Assembly (NCBI RefSeq): GCF_001649575.2
Contig: NC_051440.1
Location: 15,617,130 to 15,681,129, forward strand
Direction of reading: 5' to 3'
Length of the DNA stretch: 64,000 nt
Source: Kryptolebias marmoratus
Taxonomy: Eukaryota; Chordata; Actinopteri; Cyprinodontiformes; Rivulidae
In this document: positions 11,717 through 26,370 of the stretch, piece after piece
Position numbering within the stretch: position 1 is the first letter of the stretch
Layout of the letters: each line of letters starts with the position of its first letter
Notes under the pieces: model-generated
Databases searched by the model: none
What the model was told of the DNA's origin: nothing
What the model saw: only the letters and a program-made list of their open reading frames with translations
Program-made: the position numbers and the translations under genes

Positions 11717-12430
11717 CCTGGTGTTTTTTTAGTCATTAAAAACTTCTTTTTGGCAAGACTGAATGTGATAAACCATCGCTGAACTTGTGCTTAAAATGAA
11801 GGTGTTTAGCAAAGAGAAAAATATTTGTTTTGTTTTAGAAACTGAAACAGAAGAATTATTAATTACAAGGTTTAAAATCAAGCTCTGCTGGAAAAAAAAG
11901 GAAGCATAATCTTTTGCCCTTTTTGTTGTTATAAAAAGCACCAAGCAAATCAAAAGTTGGCTATACGGGTGAATAATTCCCTCATCACTAAAATGACAGA
12001 TTTTTACACTTTGATCTCAGGAAATCAAAGCCACCAAAATTAATCGTGCTCATAAATGGGATGTTTTCGTTCTTTTTAAGAGTTCTCTTTTTTTATATAT
12101 ATAAAAAAGGAATGCAATCTGAGACATGTTGTAAAATATTTGATTTGTTCTTCAAATCACTTTCTTGGAGCAGAAACATCTGAAAACAAAACAAAAACGA
12201 GCCGGATGGTTCAGATTTTTCCTCTCCGGTCTCCTGTCGCCGCATCAGATGACAATAATAAGAGCAGATTCCAGTTTTGATGCAAGATCTTTAAATTTTC
12301 TTACGATTTACCAGCCACGGAAAAGCGATATAGTTCAAAATTCTCTTTCAGTCAACTGATGAAAAGCCGTCTCAACACTTCTGATGAACCTTTTCCACCT
12401 CCGGCACAAACTTTCAAACCAGCAGAGAAG
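11717..12430. other. AT-rich noncoding stretch
   Basis: AT-rich, with a near-palindromic TATATATA core flanked by T and A runs at about 12088-12110. No gene is seen. Confidence 0.45.
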
Positions 12431-12920
12431 TGTTGTTTTGCAAGTTTCAAATCAGAAGCAAAACAAAACAGGTTAATTGATGATCAACACGGCGTGGCTT
12501 TAATGAGGCCACGTTGCCCACGGCCAGGCCCAGTTCAGGATCCACAGGACTTTCTCCTCACCGCTCAGTTTTCTTTGATCTTGTTTGGTTCCTCCACTGC
12601 GGGGACCGCCATTGTTGCTTTTAATTACTCCACCACCAAATGGTACAGATGAAAGATAGGTTTGTGTAATTAATGAAATTTCCATAAATTTGAATCACTA
12701 ACCAGTCTCATTAGCCGCTGCCTTTTGTCTTAACTCAAGTTCTCATGTTTTCTAACTTTCTACAGAAAAAAAATGGTACATTTCTTAAGGCAGGGATTCA
12801 CTTGATATGCACCATATTTCCTGATAATCGAATTCACTGTTGGTAATTAAATACAGTAGTCCCACTCCAGTGATGGAGGTCAACCTGAGGGAAATGGCAA
12901 TTGCTGCATCAAACCAAGCA
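12431..12920. promoter_or_regulatory. candidate conserved noncoding island
   Basis: Complex GC-richer sequence around 12490-12640, then TTTTAATTACTCC (TAATTA core, about 12619-12631) and TGTAATTAATG words. A 97-codon plus-strand frame overlaps it but has no recognisable domain or splice logic. The regulatory role is inferred. Confidence 0.3.
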
Positions 12921-13399
12921 AACGCTCAAAAAGTCTTTTCAATTAGTTATTTCAGAGGAGCACTGCAGCAGCAGGCATGTTGATCTCATTCAAGCTCTAA
13001 AACATAATCAAATTGTTGAAGAATTTGACTTTGATCATGTGTAATCAGGTTCAGGGCTGCTCCATGCATCTCTGAGTTGCAGTGCTGCTGGCACTTGGAG
13101 GTTTGGATGGAAGTCAGCTTGGCAGTGTACTCACATGACAAAAACAACAACAACAAAAAAGGACAGCTACTCACAAGGGGGCATTTTGAGGGGAAAACAC
13201 CTGTTGTTTTGAAGACCTCAAATATGTTTGCATTGGAAAGCACGGACCTAGATTCTGATATGTGCTTTTATTTTAAAGCTTTAGTTTTCACTTTGGCTTT
13301 TTCTTTCTACCAATGATTCTTAAATTATTATTACAAAACAACGCTCCAAGTAGTGCCTCGTTTCTTTTTTTTTTTCTAAATTACCTGCAGAGTAAAAAA
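12921..13399. other. noncoding stretch
   Basis: Mixed to AT-rich, with a short AAC-type run near 13141-13158 and a T run at about 13362-13377. Nothing recognisable. Confidence 0.45.
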
Positions 13400-13790
13400 T
13401 AGAGCCATTTTCACTGATCAAAACCCGGGTCAGAGGAAGGGAAGCAAGTCTTTGCTGCTTTGTGATGATGCTCTATAATCTTGTGCAGAACAGCCTGTCA
13501 TTACTGGGCTGCGGTGTAATAGACTGACATGGATGCTATGGGGAGCAATTGATTCCACACATCAATCAGGAGGGAAAACGCACCTTAATGATTGCACAGA
13601 AGTGGCTTGTTTGTCCTCAACACCACAATAAATGCTAACATGGAAGCAGGCGCACAATAACCCTGCGGCTGAGTGAAGGGGTAGTTACTCATCAGGAGAA
13701 ATTCATTATCATTCCACTCCCACCCTGCACAGGTCGACTTCTTTCCCATACTTTGTTTAATAAATGCCATTCTTGTTGTGATGTTTTCCG
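13400..13790. promoter_or_regulatory. candidate conserved noncoding island
   Basis: About 390 bp of complex sequence with CpGs and homeodomain or PBX-like words (GCAATTGATTCC near 13545, ATCAATCAGG near 13562, CTTAATGATTGC near 13583). No credible open frame. A cluster of such words is typical of developmental enhancers, but conservation is untested. Confidence 0.3.
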
Positions 13791-14030
13791 AGCTGATGCT
13801 AAAAAGTAGCAGCTTTTCAAGAATACTGGGACCGTTGCGTTTAAAAGTGGCAAAAACACATTTATTTTCAAAGTGACAAAGTAAAAAAAAAAGGACACTT
13901 TGCTTCTTTAAATGATTATTTTTATATATTTTTATGCCCAGATCTTTTAAATGACGAAACATTTCATTCGTTTTCTGAATTTCTGATTATTTTCAGCAGT
14001 GTTTTCTCCCATTAAAACAACAACAATAAA
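13791..14030. other. AT-rich noncoding stretch
   Basis: A-rich and T-rich runs only. Nothing recognisable. Confidence 0.4.
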
Positions 14031-14620
14031 ATGCCTTCTATGCCTTTATCTGCAGGCATCTGTGCCAGTGAGTATAAAAGACACAGCTGGATGCAGAGAA
14101 TATACAATCTTCCACTCTAAAAGGGAGGGTCCCACCTGATTAAGAAGGGCAGGGAAAAGACTTTGGCAGGCCAACGGGAGAGGTCAAGGAAACACCAAGC
14201 AGCTCCACTCACCCCATCGCATCATTTTTTTGTATGACAGCAGCACCCCGAGGTTGAAGTTCAGCGAGACTCTTCATGAACAGAGCGCTTAACGTCAAAC
14301 ACAAGATTAAAGCAGGGGGGTGTCGCATCTTGGCAGGACCAAATGAAAATATCAACTGCTAAGCCCCCCTCTCTGAAAAGCCAAGGGACAGGTATCTAAT
14401 ATTAGAGAGTAAAGCCTAGTTAGCAAAGGCAGCCCGCTGCTTTCCACATTCTCAGTGCTGGTCAAAAGGCCAGGCTGGCTTTGGAATTGCTTTATTGGGG
14501 AAATATATTACAGTAAAGGCCTGCAGAACTGCCTTATTAAGGAGGCAGAAAAGAGATGCCCTCGTGACACGTAGGAGGAACTCGAGACATTTCCATATTA
14601 CTGAATGAGATGCAATTTTA
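14031..14620. promoter_or_regulatory. candidate conserved noncoding island
   Basis: One of the longer complex stretches, about 590 bp with balanced composition and few simple repeats. It has several CpGs (14280-14320 and 14560-14585) and a TATAAAAG word near 14074. Frames are short on both strands. Enhancer or unannotated transcript start are both possible; neither is shown. Confidence 0.3.
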
Positions 14621-15036
14621 GATGTGTTTTTGCAATGCACCCATATTCAAGGCAATCCAAAACAACAAAACTAAAAACAAAAAACAAAAAAATCAAATAA
14701 TGAAACAAACGCGCGGCGTATTTCAACACAGTTTAACCCACAAAAACTTCAGGGACGGTTCAGTTCATTTTTCAGCACAAAATAAAGTTAAACCGTCAAA
14801 GCAGTGAGCCGTGTGTTTGGGATTTAAATGGACACATTTTTAGAAAGAGAGAAGCAATTTTGTCGTACACAAATGACTTGTTTTCTTCCCTCAGAGTGCA
14901 ACGACAGAAGCTGGTGCTTCAGCTCTTTAAGTGGCTTGGAAGCATAAAAGAGGCTTATCTGCCCCTCTCATTTCTTCAGCCACATAATCAGATGACCTGA
15001 GGAGAGCTTAAAGAAACAAAGCTAGTCCAACACTCG
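14621..15036. other. noncoding stretch
   Basis: An A-rich segment to about 14705, then mixed sequence. No gene is seen. Confidence 0.4.
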
Positions 15037-15040
15037 CTGC

Positions 15041-16984
<1,944 letters not shown>

Positions 16985-17140
16985 AACTGAGACTCCAAAA
17001 ACAGCAGTATCCTCTCGTACCTGTTGAGAACACTTTCATCCTTAATGGGCTCATTAGCCACATTGTTAATTGAGTGCTATTCAGGCCAACATCAAAGCTA
17101 ATAATAATTGTTTACTTACTTAGTTGCTTCACCAAAACAG
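16985..17140. promoter_or_regulatory. small candidate noncoding island
   Basis: About 155 bp rich in homeodomain-like words: TTAATGGGCTCATTAGCC near 17042 and GTTAATTGAG near 17064. No frame is present. Inference only. Confidence 0.3.
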
Positions 17141-18930
17141 ACCCAACTGAGGCAGAAGGTTCTTCAAAAAGGAACACATTTTCTGTTAATAAACTAATGT
17201 GCAAACCAAAAAAAAAAAACAAACCTAAAAATAACCCCTAAACTGTTAAAAATTTATTTTTTCACAATAATTGTAGTGCTTTCTGTGTGGCTATTATAGA
17301 GAAAACTGTTGAAGTTTGACAAGAAAATAATAAAATAAAACAGCAATAATAAATAAAAAACCTCAGTATTTTAAAATGTGAATTTTGAAATTAGAACTTT
17401 CTATATAAAATGTGCTGAATTCACCTTTCAGCAACTTAAAATCAGACTTTAGTTTCGATATAACAAAAACTAACCTAAGAAATTAAAAAAATCCATTTAA
17501 TAATAATAATAATAACAATAATAATAATAATATTTCAGATTTCTTGTCCTGTACGTTTCTCCTCCCACTTGCTGCTGCCATATTAGTGGATAATGGGATC
17601 CGAAAATGGAAGCTAACTCATTGGAATTAAATTTATCAGCATGTGCTCAGAGGTAATAAGCTGTCAGTTATAAAATGAAGATTTGTATTTAGATATATGA
17701 GAGGAAGAAAAAATGAATAGGTGAAATAAATGAAGCTGCTTTACAACTAAATTACTTATTTTGGAGCCAACAGACCTGCACGAGGAGGATCGCGATGATG
17801 ACAACGATTATTGCAGATAATATTTCCCCCCAGTGGAGGTGAAAACAGCCCAGTGTGGGGAAAAAATAGGACTGCAACACAGGTGCACAAAGAGTTAACA
17901 GGAGAGGGATGCATGCAAGTATGTTTTTGATGGAAGGAGAAATAATAAAACATCAAAATGTTGGAAAATCTAATTAGCACTAAGGCTTGGGCTGGGAGGA
18001 TGCTGAAGAGCTAAATGAGACATGAAGCATTAATGTTTAAATAGAAATTAAAGCAGAAGCTGCGACTAGCCTATCAACATATTTTAGGCCTTTTGACAAA
18101 CATATAGCTGAATGCATTTGTTCGTTTGCTCTCACTTGAAATGCAGTTACAGCTCAGTGGGGGAGCTGAGTATCCATTTCAAACTAAAAAATTTCAGCAT
18201 TGCAGGATTTCTGTTTAAAAGAAAAGGCAGAGAGCTGATGATGGAAGCTGGTCAAAGTTCCACCTGGGCTCGGGGGGGATGTATTATTATTATTATTATT
18301 ATTATTGTTATTATAAGGCTGCTCCATTTCAGTTGATTAGGTACCCATGCATGATGAAAGTTTTTTTTTTAAAGTGACACCACAGTCAAAACATTTCAAT
18401 TTTTTTTTTGAATTTACCATGGCCTGGTTGACTGAGAATCTACACCAGCATAAAACATTTCAAAGAAAACAATCCCTGGTGTATGCCAGGATACTGCACA
18501 CATGCCAGAATCCACATGAGAGAGCCAGATGAGAGGAGCACAAATCTAAACACATTGAATAAAAAAAAATATATGACAGTCTTTTTATTTCTCACTTTCT
18601 TCTGATTCCCTGGTAGCTAATTTGTAGTTTGCGTAAGTCATCACTTTGTTATTTTAAATGACTTTAAATGACAAGTTACTTCTATTTGCTTCATTTTTAT
18701 TAATCTTAAAAGGTTTCTTTAAGAAGAAAGACTTTTGGAGGATTTTGGTTGGGAGAAAATTTCACTTTTCAAATTTTTTTTTTATAAAATAAAGCAATAA
18801 AATTCAAAATATTTAGTTTTTTTTTTTTACAACAAGAACAGTTTTTGTGTGTGTAACAATGCAGCAAGACAGATTTAATCTGAAAGCCTCCGTGATTTTT
18901 AATATATATATATATCACCTATTGAGAGAG
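17141..18930. other. AT-rich noncoding stretch with AAT and ATT microsatellites
   Basis: An interrupted (AAT)n run spans about 17499-17531, an (ATT)n run with one interruption spans about 18282-18314, and a short TA run spans 18900-18915. The polyisoleucine frame near 18300 is the ATT repeat translated. No gene is recognised. Confidence 0.55.
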
Positions 18931-19570
18931 AAAGATCTGATAGATAAGTTCTTTCATCCGAGCGGCTTGGTGTAAACACGCAAAGAAAAGTGTATTAAAA
19001 ATGTTGTGTCTATAGGGCTCGTGTCTGATGTCTGTCAAATCATTAAAAAAGGAGAGACTCTCTTATCAAACGACTGGGATCAGCAATAGTGGTGGCACAT
19101 CACCGAGATGAGGTATGTCTTCCATGGGGGCAACTCGAGGGCCTTTTGTGAATTTATAGAGGGCGATAAAATCAGCTTCATATTTCTCTGCGAAATCGGC
19201 TGATGAAAGAGGCCTGCGAGAGAGAATTACAACGGCGAGAGTTTTGTCACCAGACCCACAGGCTTTAGAGGCTGGGAATTGAAAAGATAATGAGAAAAGC
19301 CATGCTGCAGGTTGGCTGTGTTTAATAAGTCATCATGCCTCTATCTATTGTTAGTCGCACAGAGCCCACCAAGATTGTGTTTCCACCGTGCTTAATACGT
19401 TGCAGCTAGCAGGCATTTCAATGGATATATTATATCCAACCACAGCAACGCAGGCTAGAAGCTTATAGCACAGACACTATTACACAGAGTGGTGTGATAA
19501 CAGCGAACAAAGAACAATGCCTAAAAAATGAGACTGTTCTCTGGCTGTCTCTCCTTTTAAACAATATGTG
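18931..19570. promoter_or_regulatory. strong candidate conserved noncoding island
   Basis: About 640 bp of uniformly complex sequence without simple repeats. It holds many CpGs (clusters near 18960-18980, 19095-19140, 19160-19240) while the flanks are CpG-poor, and no frame reaches 60 codons. Words include CTTATCAAACGAC, AGATAATGAG and a GGATATATTATATCC palindrome at about 19424-19438. Retained CpGs without coding capacity suggest constraint or protection from methylation, as in long developmental enhancers. Conservation is not tested. Confidence 0.4.
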
Positions 19571-22560
19571 ATTGCAATTAAGATAGATGGCTTTAGAAAG
19601 AATTTAAAAAAGAAAATCCTGCAAATTCGGTGTCAAACTTAACAATTCTCTCCTCCTGAAAAATGACTAAAGTTTGTGTGAACACAGAAAACTAGGATAT
19701 CAGTTGACAAGAAGATAAAGAATGACGTAAATTCTGCATTTCAGAGTAAACTGAGGTTGATATGAGTTGGCAGATGGATTCTCTTTCTTCTTTTCTTTTT
19801 AAAAAAAAAATGTTCATCTCATAACTCATCAAACAAATTCCCACCATTCCAATGATCTCTTTATTCTTCCTGCAGATTCTGTCTTCCACTACACTCAACA
19901 CAAAGGGTAAAAAAAAGCAGTCTGAAAGAAAACATATTTAAATGTGAGCTGATGATGAATGGTTGAACTGATTTTCTGTAAAGAATTAAAGCTTTATAAC
20001 GACACTTGACATGTATTGGATGAAGGGAAGAGTAAAAAAAAACCTACCTTTTTACAGTTTGTATAATTACTGTATGACACATATAATGGCCCATATTTTT
20101 TATTCTGACTGCACGCTTCAGAAGCATCTTTTGTCTTTGTGTCACTGCCTCTGGGCATGCATGAAAACAACACTATTACTCCACTCAAACCAGTCTGGCT
20201 GGACCGTTTGTTGTACATTTGTGCACTTACATCCACTCCCGCAAGCAGATCTGTTTTTTAAAAAGACAAGCTTGTCACATACTCTGATCAACAAGAGCCA
20301 GTCAGAAGGATTTCTGAAGCGAGTGGAGTTTTTAACATGGAAATTGGCTTTGAACCCCATCTGCACAGGTCGGCACATCTTTGGGCAACGCTCTGCCGCT
20401 GCTGACAGAGAAAATGAACAATCGGTTCCTCATAATGTGGCCTGATTATTATCCTACTTACCCCCTGCAAATTTCAACTTATAGGGAATTTCTGCACCCC
20501 ATGAAATCTGTAAACTCCGAGGCAAGATGGGACTACAGTCTGTTTAAAGAAAGGGTCAATCTGATGCTCCAATCACATCGCAATTCCAGATCTAAATAAT
20601 CCCATCAACAAACCACTTTCAGAGCAACTCATTTGAACAAATCACACAACACCCAGAAGATGAAAAACCATCATCCTTTTAAAATACTTCTATGAATCTG
20701 ACTTCATGTCTTCAACTGAGAAGGTGACTAAAGAATACGTTTATAAAAAAAAAAGTTGGTCGCAGAATATCTTTTCTATCATTTTAAATTTTAAAATAGA
20801 CTTTGGGCATGATCAAATGACTAAAAACAAATCCTACCTGTGCAGAAATGCTGATTTCAGACTCCAAAATCAAAACAAAACACAAAATCAACACTAAGAT
20901 TTCTACATCAGGCTCAAGTGAGACGGGACTCAGACTGTGAAACATGATACAAACCCGGGCAAAGTTTCAACCAAGTGTGTTCAGCAACTTTGGGAAGGGA
21001 TCTGTCAACGTCCAATCTGAGATGTCTTTATTTGACACGATTGTGTTTTGTTCTCGCGCCAGTCCAGCCCGCCGGTGTCCCTTTCACCCCTGAAAGCAGC
21101 TGGGGCCCTGACCTCTGCGGCACTGGCCCTCAAAGCCGAGCTCTTTTCAGCTCAGGCACACAGGGAACCTCCCTGTTCCCCTCCCACCGGCAACATCCCA
21201 TTCAGCTGCAGAGATAACTTTATTCATCCTGTGCATCATTGTATCCAGTTGAATGCGGGAACTATGCAGACACTTGAGTGAATTGAACTAGCGTGCGTGC
21301 ATGTGTTAACGACAGGGAAGGAAGGGGAGGTGTTACGTCTTCATTTCTGCATTTTGACAAAAATTTCATGCATGGGATCACTTTGAAAAGCCTCTTCCTT
21401 TCAGAGTGGGAGCTTGGAGTTGATCAAATTTGGGGAAGATGGAGTTATGATTACATATGAGCACTTAAAATACGCAATCATGGCCAAAAAAGAAGAAAAA
21501 ATAAACGTTTTGTGAGTTACACCAGTGCCTGCAGATGCTTTTCCCGTGTTACTCATACTAATTTACATCAAAGTGCTAAATAGCTGGGTTTTTTCCCTCT
21601 CTTTTTTCATTCGGTAAACTCTGCTGATTTAGCGATGGACAGCTGCCAGAGACAGTTAAGCTTATGTTCACCTGCCTAACACCAAAACAGCACGAGGACC
21701 ACCCTGCTCTTCTCTCATCATTCATATTCAAGCCAGGGCCTCTTGACAAGTCTGCTGATCTCACTCAATGTTTTGTGGTTTGGACAATACGTGTTCACTG
21801 TGTGGGCAAAAATGCTGAGGCTATCACGCTTCTCGAGACCAGTCCTGTGAGAGACAACTGAGGCAGGAGCTCTCAACTCTCCCTCCTCCTCTGCTGTGAG
21901 AGGTCTGCTCATCACCCGCCTCGTCACTGATGAGTCTGAGGCGGCGGTAAAAGGAAGGGACCAAAACTGCTCTGAAAGAAGAATGGAAAGTGTTGTAAAT
22001 GCACATCAAACTTCTTATCAATATAAAACAGAAGAAAATATTCTATTCAGTTAACTGAAATTTTAAGCTCTCGTTGGTCATTGTTCTGGCTGCTAAAATG
22101 TGTAAAAATAGTGGTAACAAAATAATCTCTGTAAAATTTACTTGTTTATGTTCTTCAGCTTTCAACATTTTGCAAAACTTTTGTTTGCATTGCTGGAAAC
22201 TGGCAATAAAAGCAGAAGAAAAGTCAAAATGCTGCATTATAAAAAACAAACAAACAAGCAAAAAAAAATTAACAACTAATCTAAGAAATGAGAAATTTAA
22301 TTATTTATTAAGTTGACACACCATAATTTTATCCTAACAAATTTAAATGCAAACACCAGCTTATCTTTACTACTTTTATTCTACTTTCTTTCTAAACTTA
22401 AAAATATGATTCTTTATAGAGAGCGGGAATATTTGTGTTGTAGCCAGTGCTAAAAAAAAATCCTTTTTTGGGGATTTTGATATCCTAAAGAGAGAGGTTT
22501 ATACATTAGCGCTGTAGTTGCAAAACACTGTTGATATTCAAATGATTATTGTGCAAAATC
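19571..22560. other. noncoding stretch, no recognised gene
   Basis: AT-rich with patches of mixed composition (20290-20560 and 21040-21220). The longest frames (144 codons at 20011-20445, overlapped by opposite-strand frames) show no signal peptide, domain or splice-site support. The GC-richer patch at 21055-21215 gives proline- and alanine-rich frames in two phases and is not convincing coding sequence. Confidence 0.45.
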
Positions 22561-22830
22561 TGGGATAAGCTTCAGTGTGAGAGCTCTTCTAAGTGCCTAC
22601 AACTATTGCTAATTCCCCTCACCATTGTGGGCCAGACAAAGGCCTTAATCCCATTTCACTTTTGCAGAAGGCTGGGGCTATTTTCCCTCTCATAAACCAA
22701 CAACACTCCCCCAAGCCAGAGCTGAGAGGTTCTGAGAAAGGGGCCAGTGTGTGTATACTTCAAGGCTTTTTTTTGTCCAACTTGGCTAGTGCTCTGCATA
22801 AACTTTTAAGTGGTCCCAGTAGGCCTCAAA
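22561..22830. promoter_or_regulatory. candidate noncoding island
   Basis: Complex sequence including CATTGTGGGCCAGACAAAGG and CCTTAATCCCATTTC (CTTAATCC is an OTX/GSC-like site, TAATCC core). The 91-codon plus-strand frame has no recognised domain. Regulatory role inferred. Confidence 0.25.
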
Positions 22831-25620
22831 CACCTTTTGGCAGAAAAATAAGCTACCACAAACTGTAAAAAGGAAACCAAACACACTCTTAACCTGAACA
22901 ATACAAAAGAAAATATATGAAGTCTTTTATACCTCAGTCTGGGCTGCAAAGAGTTAACACGTTTTTTTTTTTTTCCAGCCACTAGTAAAGGAACTTTTAT
23001 TCCTCTGACAGCCGCTCCGTTTCTCTGCATTGTAAATCCTTTAATACATTATTTATAGCATGGTGGTCCACTATCAAAGCAAGTGGAGTAGGACAGGATT
23101 CACTTCTTGTACTTTGTAGAAGTGCTTTAGCTTGCAGTGAGAAAATAAAACCACTTTTCTGACTTTGACATAATATTTCCTTTTTGTCATTCAGCCTACT
23201 TTGACAAAAGCTTTTAAATTTAAGGTTTAATTAAAACAAGTGACCATTTCAGGGACTTCATTCATTTAATTACAAGTTCATCACTGAGTACTAACTGCTA
23301 ATTGTTAATATTGTCAAGGCATGGAATTACTTTAGATTTTTTTATATATAAGCCTGTCATTCAAGTCTACATCAAAACCATATTTCATCTCTGATTATTG
23401 CTGGTTGTCATTGGATTTTTCTTTTAAATGCAGGACTATTAAGTATTACATACATAAAAAAAAGCCTTTCAAAGCACTTCCTCTAGTTCAATCTATTTTT
23501 TAACGACACTAGAAGCGGAATATAAGCAGTAGGAGTTACTGAGCGAATGTGGTGTTGGCAAAGCTCCTTGGAACAGACAGCAAAGCCACTAGCCCAGTTG
23601 TGTGGTAAGTAAGTGATGGCTTTATTCAGCTGCTGTGTCATGCAGTGCATGTGAACCAGCATGCAGGCCAGCATGTGGCCTGTGTTGGCTCATGTTAGGT
23701 GTGTAGTTAGGAGGGTTTACTTTCACTTAAAAAGGAGGGGCACATACAAATCCAAACGTGCCAAGAATTTTCTTCGACAGCCAGACAATCCATTCTCCTT
23801 TAATCTTAATCAATTAGACACCCATGAAGTGCAAACAAATCAGAAAACTGTCAGCGAACACAATGCAGTGTAAAGAATCTACATGCAATGGAGACAAGCT
23901 GTATCCTTTTCTATCAAACTGATGGGTTGGGTTCTTTTAAGGGCTTCATATCACCTGGATCACTTATACAATTGACTTGCAGTATTAAAAAAGAGAATCT
24001 TTTTGCAAAGGTGCCCACCAGAATACAAAACGCTTACAGTAATATCCTTTGGGATCCACTGAGGTGAGTATTGGCTTTCACAAACAATACTCAACTCTGG
24101 AAAGTGATACACCTTCGCTTGATGGTTATGGTTTATAACATCCCTTGGTAGCAACATTTGACCATAGAAAACTTGACTTAATGGTATTTCTTTTGTTCAG
24201 GTTGGCAGAAAGAAAATCTTTGCTTAAAGTATTATTGAATTTACACCAAGGAGTCATGTATCAAATTTAATCATCTCTTACTGACACAGGAGGCCACTTG
24301 AGGGACTTTCAAGAGCTTAGAGGTGTGGTGGTTGAGGTTAAGAAAACAAGTGTTTCTTGGTGCCAAACAAAACTAACATCAACTAAAACAAACAGAAACA
24401 AAAAGGTTTTCACATTTGTATTTGATACCGTAACCTGCATCAAAATTGCCATCATACTTCATCCTCTCATCCAAACTTCATAAATGCCATTAGATGTCTT
24501 AATAAACCTGATAGTCCCATCTCTCTGTTCTCTTTATTCTTTATTCCACAAACAGAATAATAATGTAACAGTGATTTTCAGACTGATTGATTTAAATGTA
24601 ATTGTATGTTTTTTTTGTTCTCCAGACCATGTTATATGAACAGAAATTACTGCAAAAATTAATATATAAAAATAAATATTAAAATAAAGTAGTTTTCACC
24701 CTTAAACATTCTTTTCTACAAACATTTGACAACAATTATAAGGATCCCTCGAAAGAAAAAGCATAAAGATACCAACAAGTTGTGAATACGTTTAGCCCAA
24801 TGCTTTACCTAATTAAGAACAACAAAGTTATGCATTATATTCTGAAGTGGCTTGCAGGGTAGTGATATTCATAACACAAACTAGGTTGAAAACCCTAAAT
24901 GAGTTATTGAGGCAGAACCTGTATGCTGCTGGTGTTTTCTTAGATGGTTCCTGGCTGGACATCAAGAAGTCCTGGGGTTTCCAGTTTTTACTCAATGAAG
25001 CAGCTTCCTCACATTTTAGATCCTCACAGCAAAACTGTAAGGCATTAAAGGAAAAAATGCAAATAGGTAGAAAAGGTGGTACATATTAAAAACAGGAATG
25101 AGAATGTTTTTGGAAGGTATCACAGCATCCATCTTTATAAAACATTCTACATCTAGACATGCAAGATACACCTATGATATGTTTATTCCTGAAGTTTCAT
25201 GTCCGCTGGTTTCTCATCTCTTTGAGGTACATTACAGAGACATGAAAATAGTAGCGGTAAGACCAACAGGTTACAAAGACGAGGTTATGGCCTCAAGATT
25301 TTATCTGAAGAAAACAAGCAAAAACAAAACAACAACAAAAACTCCTCCAGTTTAAAGGATTAAAAGAAATGCATTCACGGTAAAGCTTCATTTTGTCGGG
25401 ACCCCTTGCTGTGACAAATCAACTCAGAGGATACATTTTAGCCTCAGTTTTCAATGCATTGCCTCAGTGTTTTTGTTATTTTATACCAGAGAACGTCCTT
25501 TGCCCGGCTTTAATTTTGTAATTTTGTTGCTTAAGCTGTTTTGGTACTTAAACCTCACGAAACAATGGTTAAAAATCAAACGTACGGAGATGGAGGAAAA
25601 AGACATGTAACTGAACAAGA
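22831..25620. other. noncoding stretch, no recognised gene
   Basis: Mostly AT-rich. A T run lies at about 22963-22976. A more complex patch at about 23490-23760 contains repeated CAGCATG words (near 23657 and 23669). Frames at 24847-25355 lack recognisable features. Confidence 0.45.
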
Positions 25621-25880
25621 GAGCAAATAATTACCCCTGACTGGTCCGAAACGCCGGCCACATGATTCAGTCTGTAGATGCTTCAGTTACTGAGACATCC
25701 TGGAGCCACTGAAAAGCAGACACTGTGCCAGAAGCCGTGATTTTCTCAGAGAACTTTAATCTAAAGTCAACAGGTCATGCATGTAGCAGAACCATCTGCA
25801 CAGTAACTTCCATCACACTGGGAATACCGAGCAGAGAAAGGTTCATATAGCAAACCTGAGGTAAAACAGAACCAGATAAA
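25621..25880. other. small complex noncoding patch
   Basis: Mixed composition with a few CpGs near 25650. Weak candidate regulatory sequence; nothing specific. Confidence 0.2.
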
Positions 25881-26039
25881 TCCAGTTATAAACAAAACGG
25901 TTAATTTGTCGTAGTGTTAGTTCATTGTTGACATTGCTTTCTAATTGTTTTAAGGATATTCATTGATTGTACAAGAAAAAAACCCCACATAAATCATTGC
26001 AGCTCCATTATTTTTATTCCAAAATTTAAGAACCTTAAA

Positions 26040-26370
26040 TTGGTGCATGTGTAGAAGTTTTGGCAGCCCTCTCAGTGAGTGGTTACTAATACTCACCTTT
26101 GACTATGAGAGCCTTCCTGAAGAACCCAGCTTGTGTTTTTTTGAAGTAGTTCATGGTGGATTGTTTGGTCTGCTTTGGGTCATTGTCCTGTTGTAAAAGC
26201 TAGTCTTTCTTTAGTTTCCATTTCTTGACTGACTGATATATTTCTATAGCCCTGCCCCGGTTTGTCAACATCAATTAGCTTCAATTTTCTGATCCTCATT
26301 CAGTTGCTGGAGGATCCCATTTCTTGTTGTTACCACATGGCTTCAAGAGCCGAGAAGCTTATCAGCTCTG
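26040..26370 (-). pseudogene. degenerate Tc1-like DNA transposon transposase remnant
   Basis: On the minus strand, 26193-26173 reads QQDNDPK, the signature around the second catalytic aspartate of Tc1/mariner DDE transposases (family consensus QQDNDPKHT). It continues as QTKQSTMNYFKK, in line with the family pattern, then loses similarity. A stop codon lies three codons upstream of QQDNDPK and another ends the frame near 26090, so the gene is broken. The sequence at 26046-26078, reverse complemented, resembles the AAAACTT-type 3' ends of such elements. Outer boundaries are not visible. Family assignment is by motif recognition only. Confidence 0.55.

Noticed and set aside
20011..20445. 144-codon plus-strand frame
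   Set aside because: No recognisable domain, overlapping frames on the other strand, and a length expected by chance in this much AT-rich DNA.
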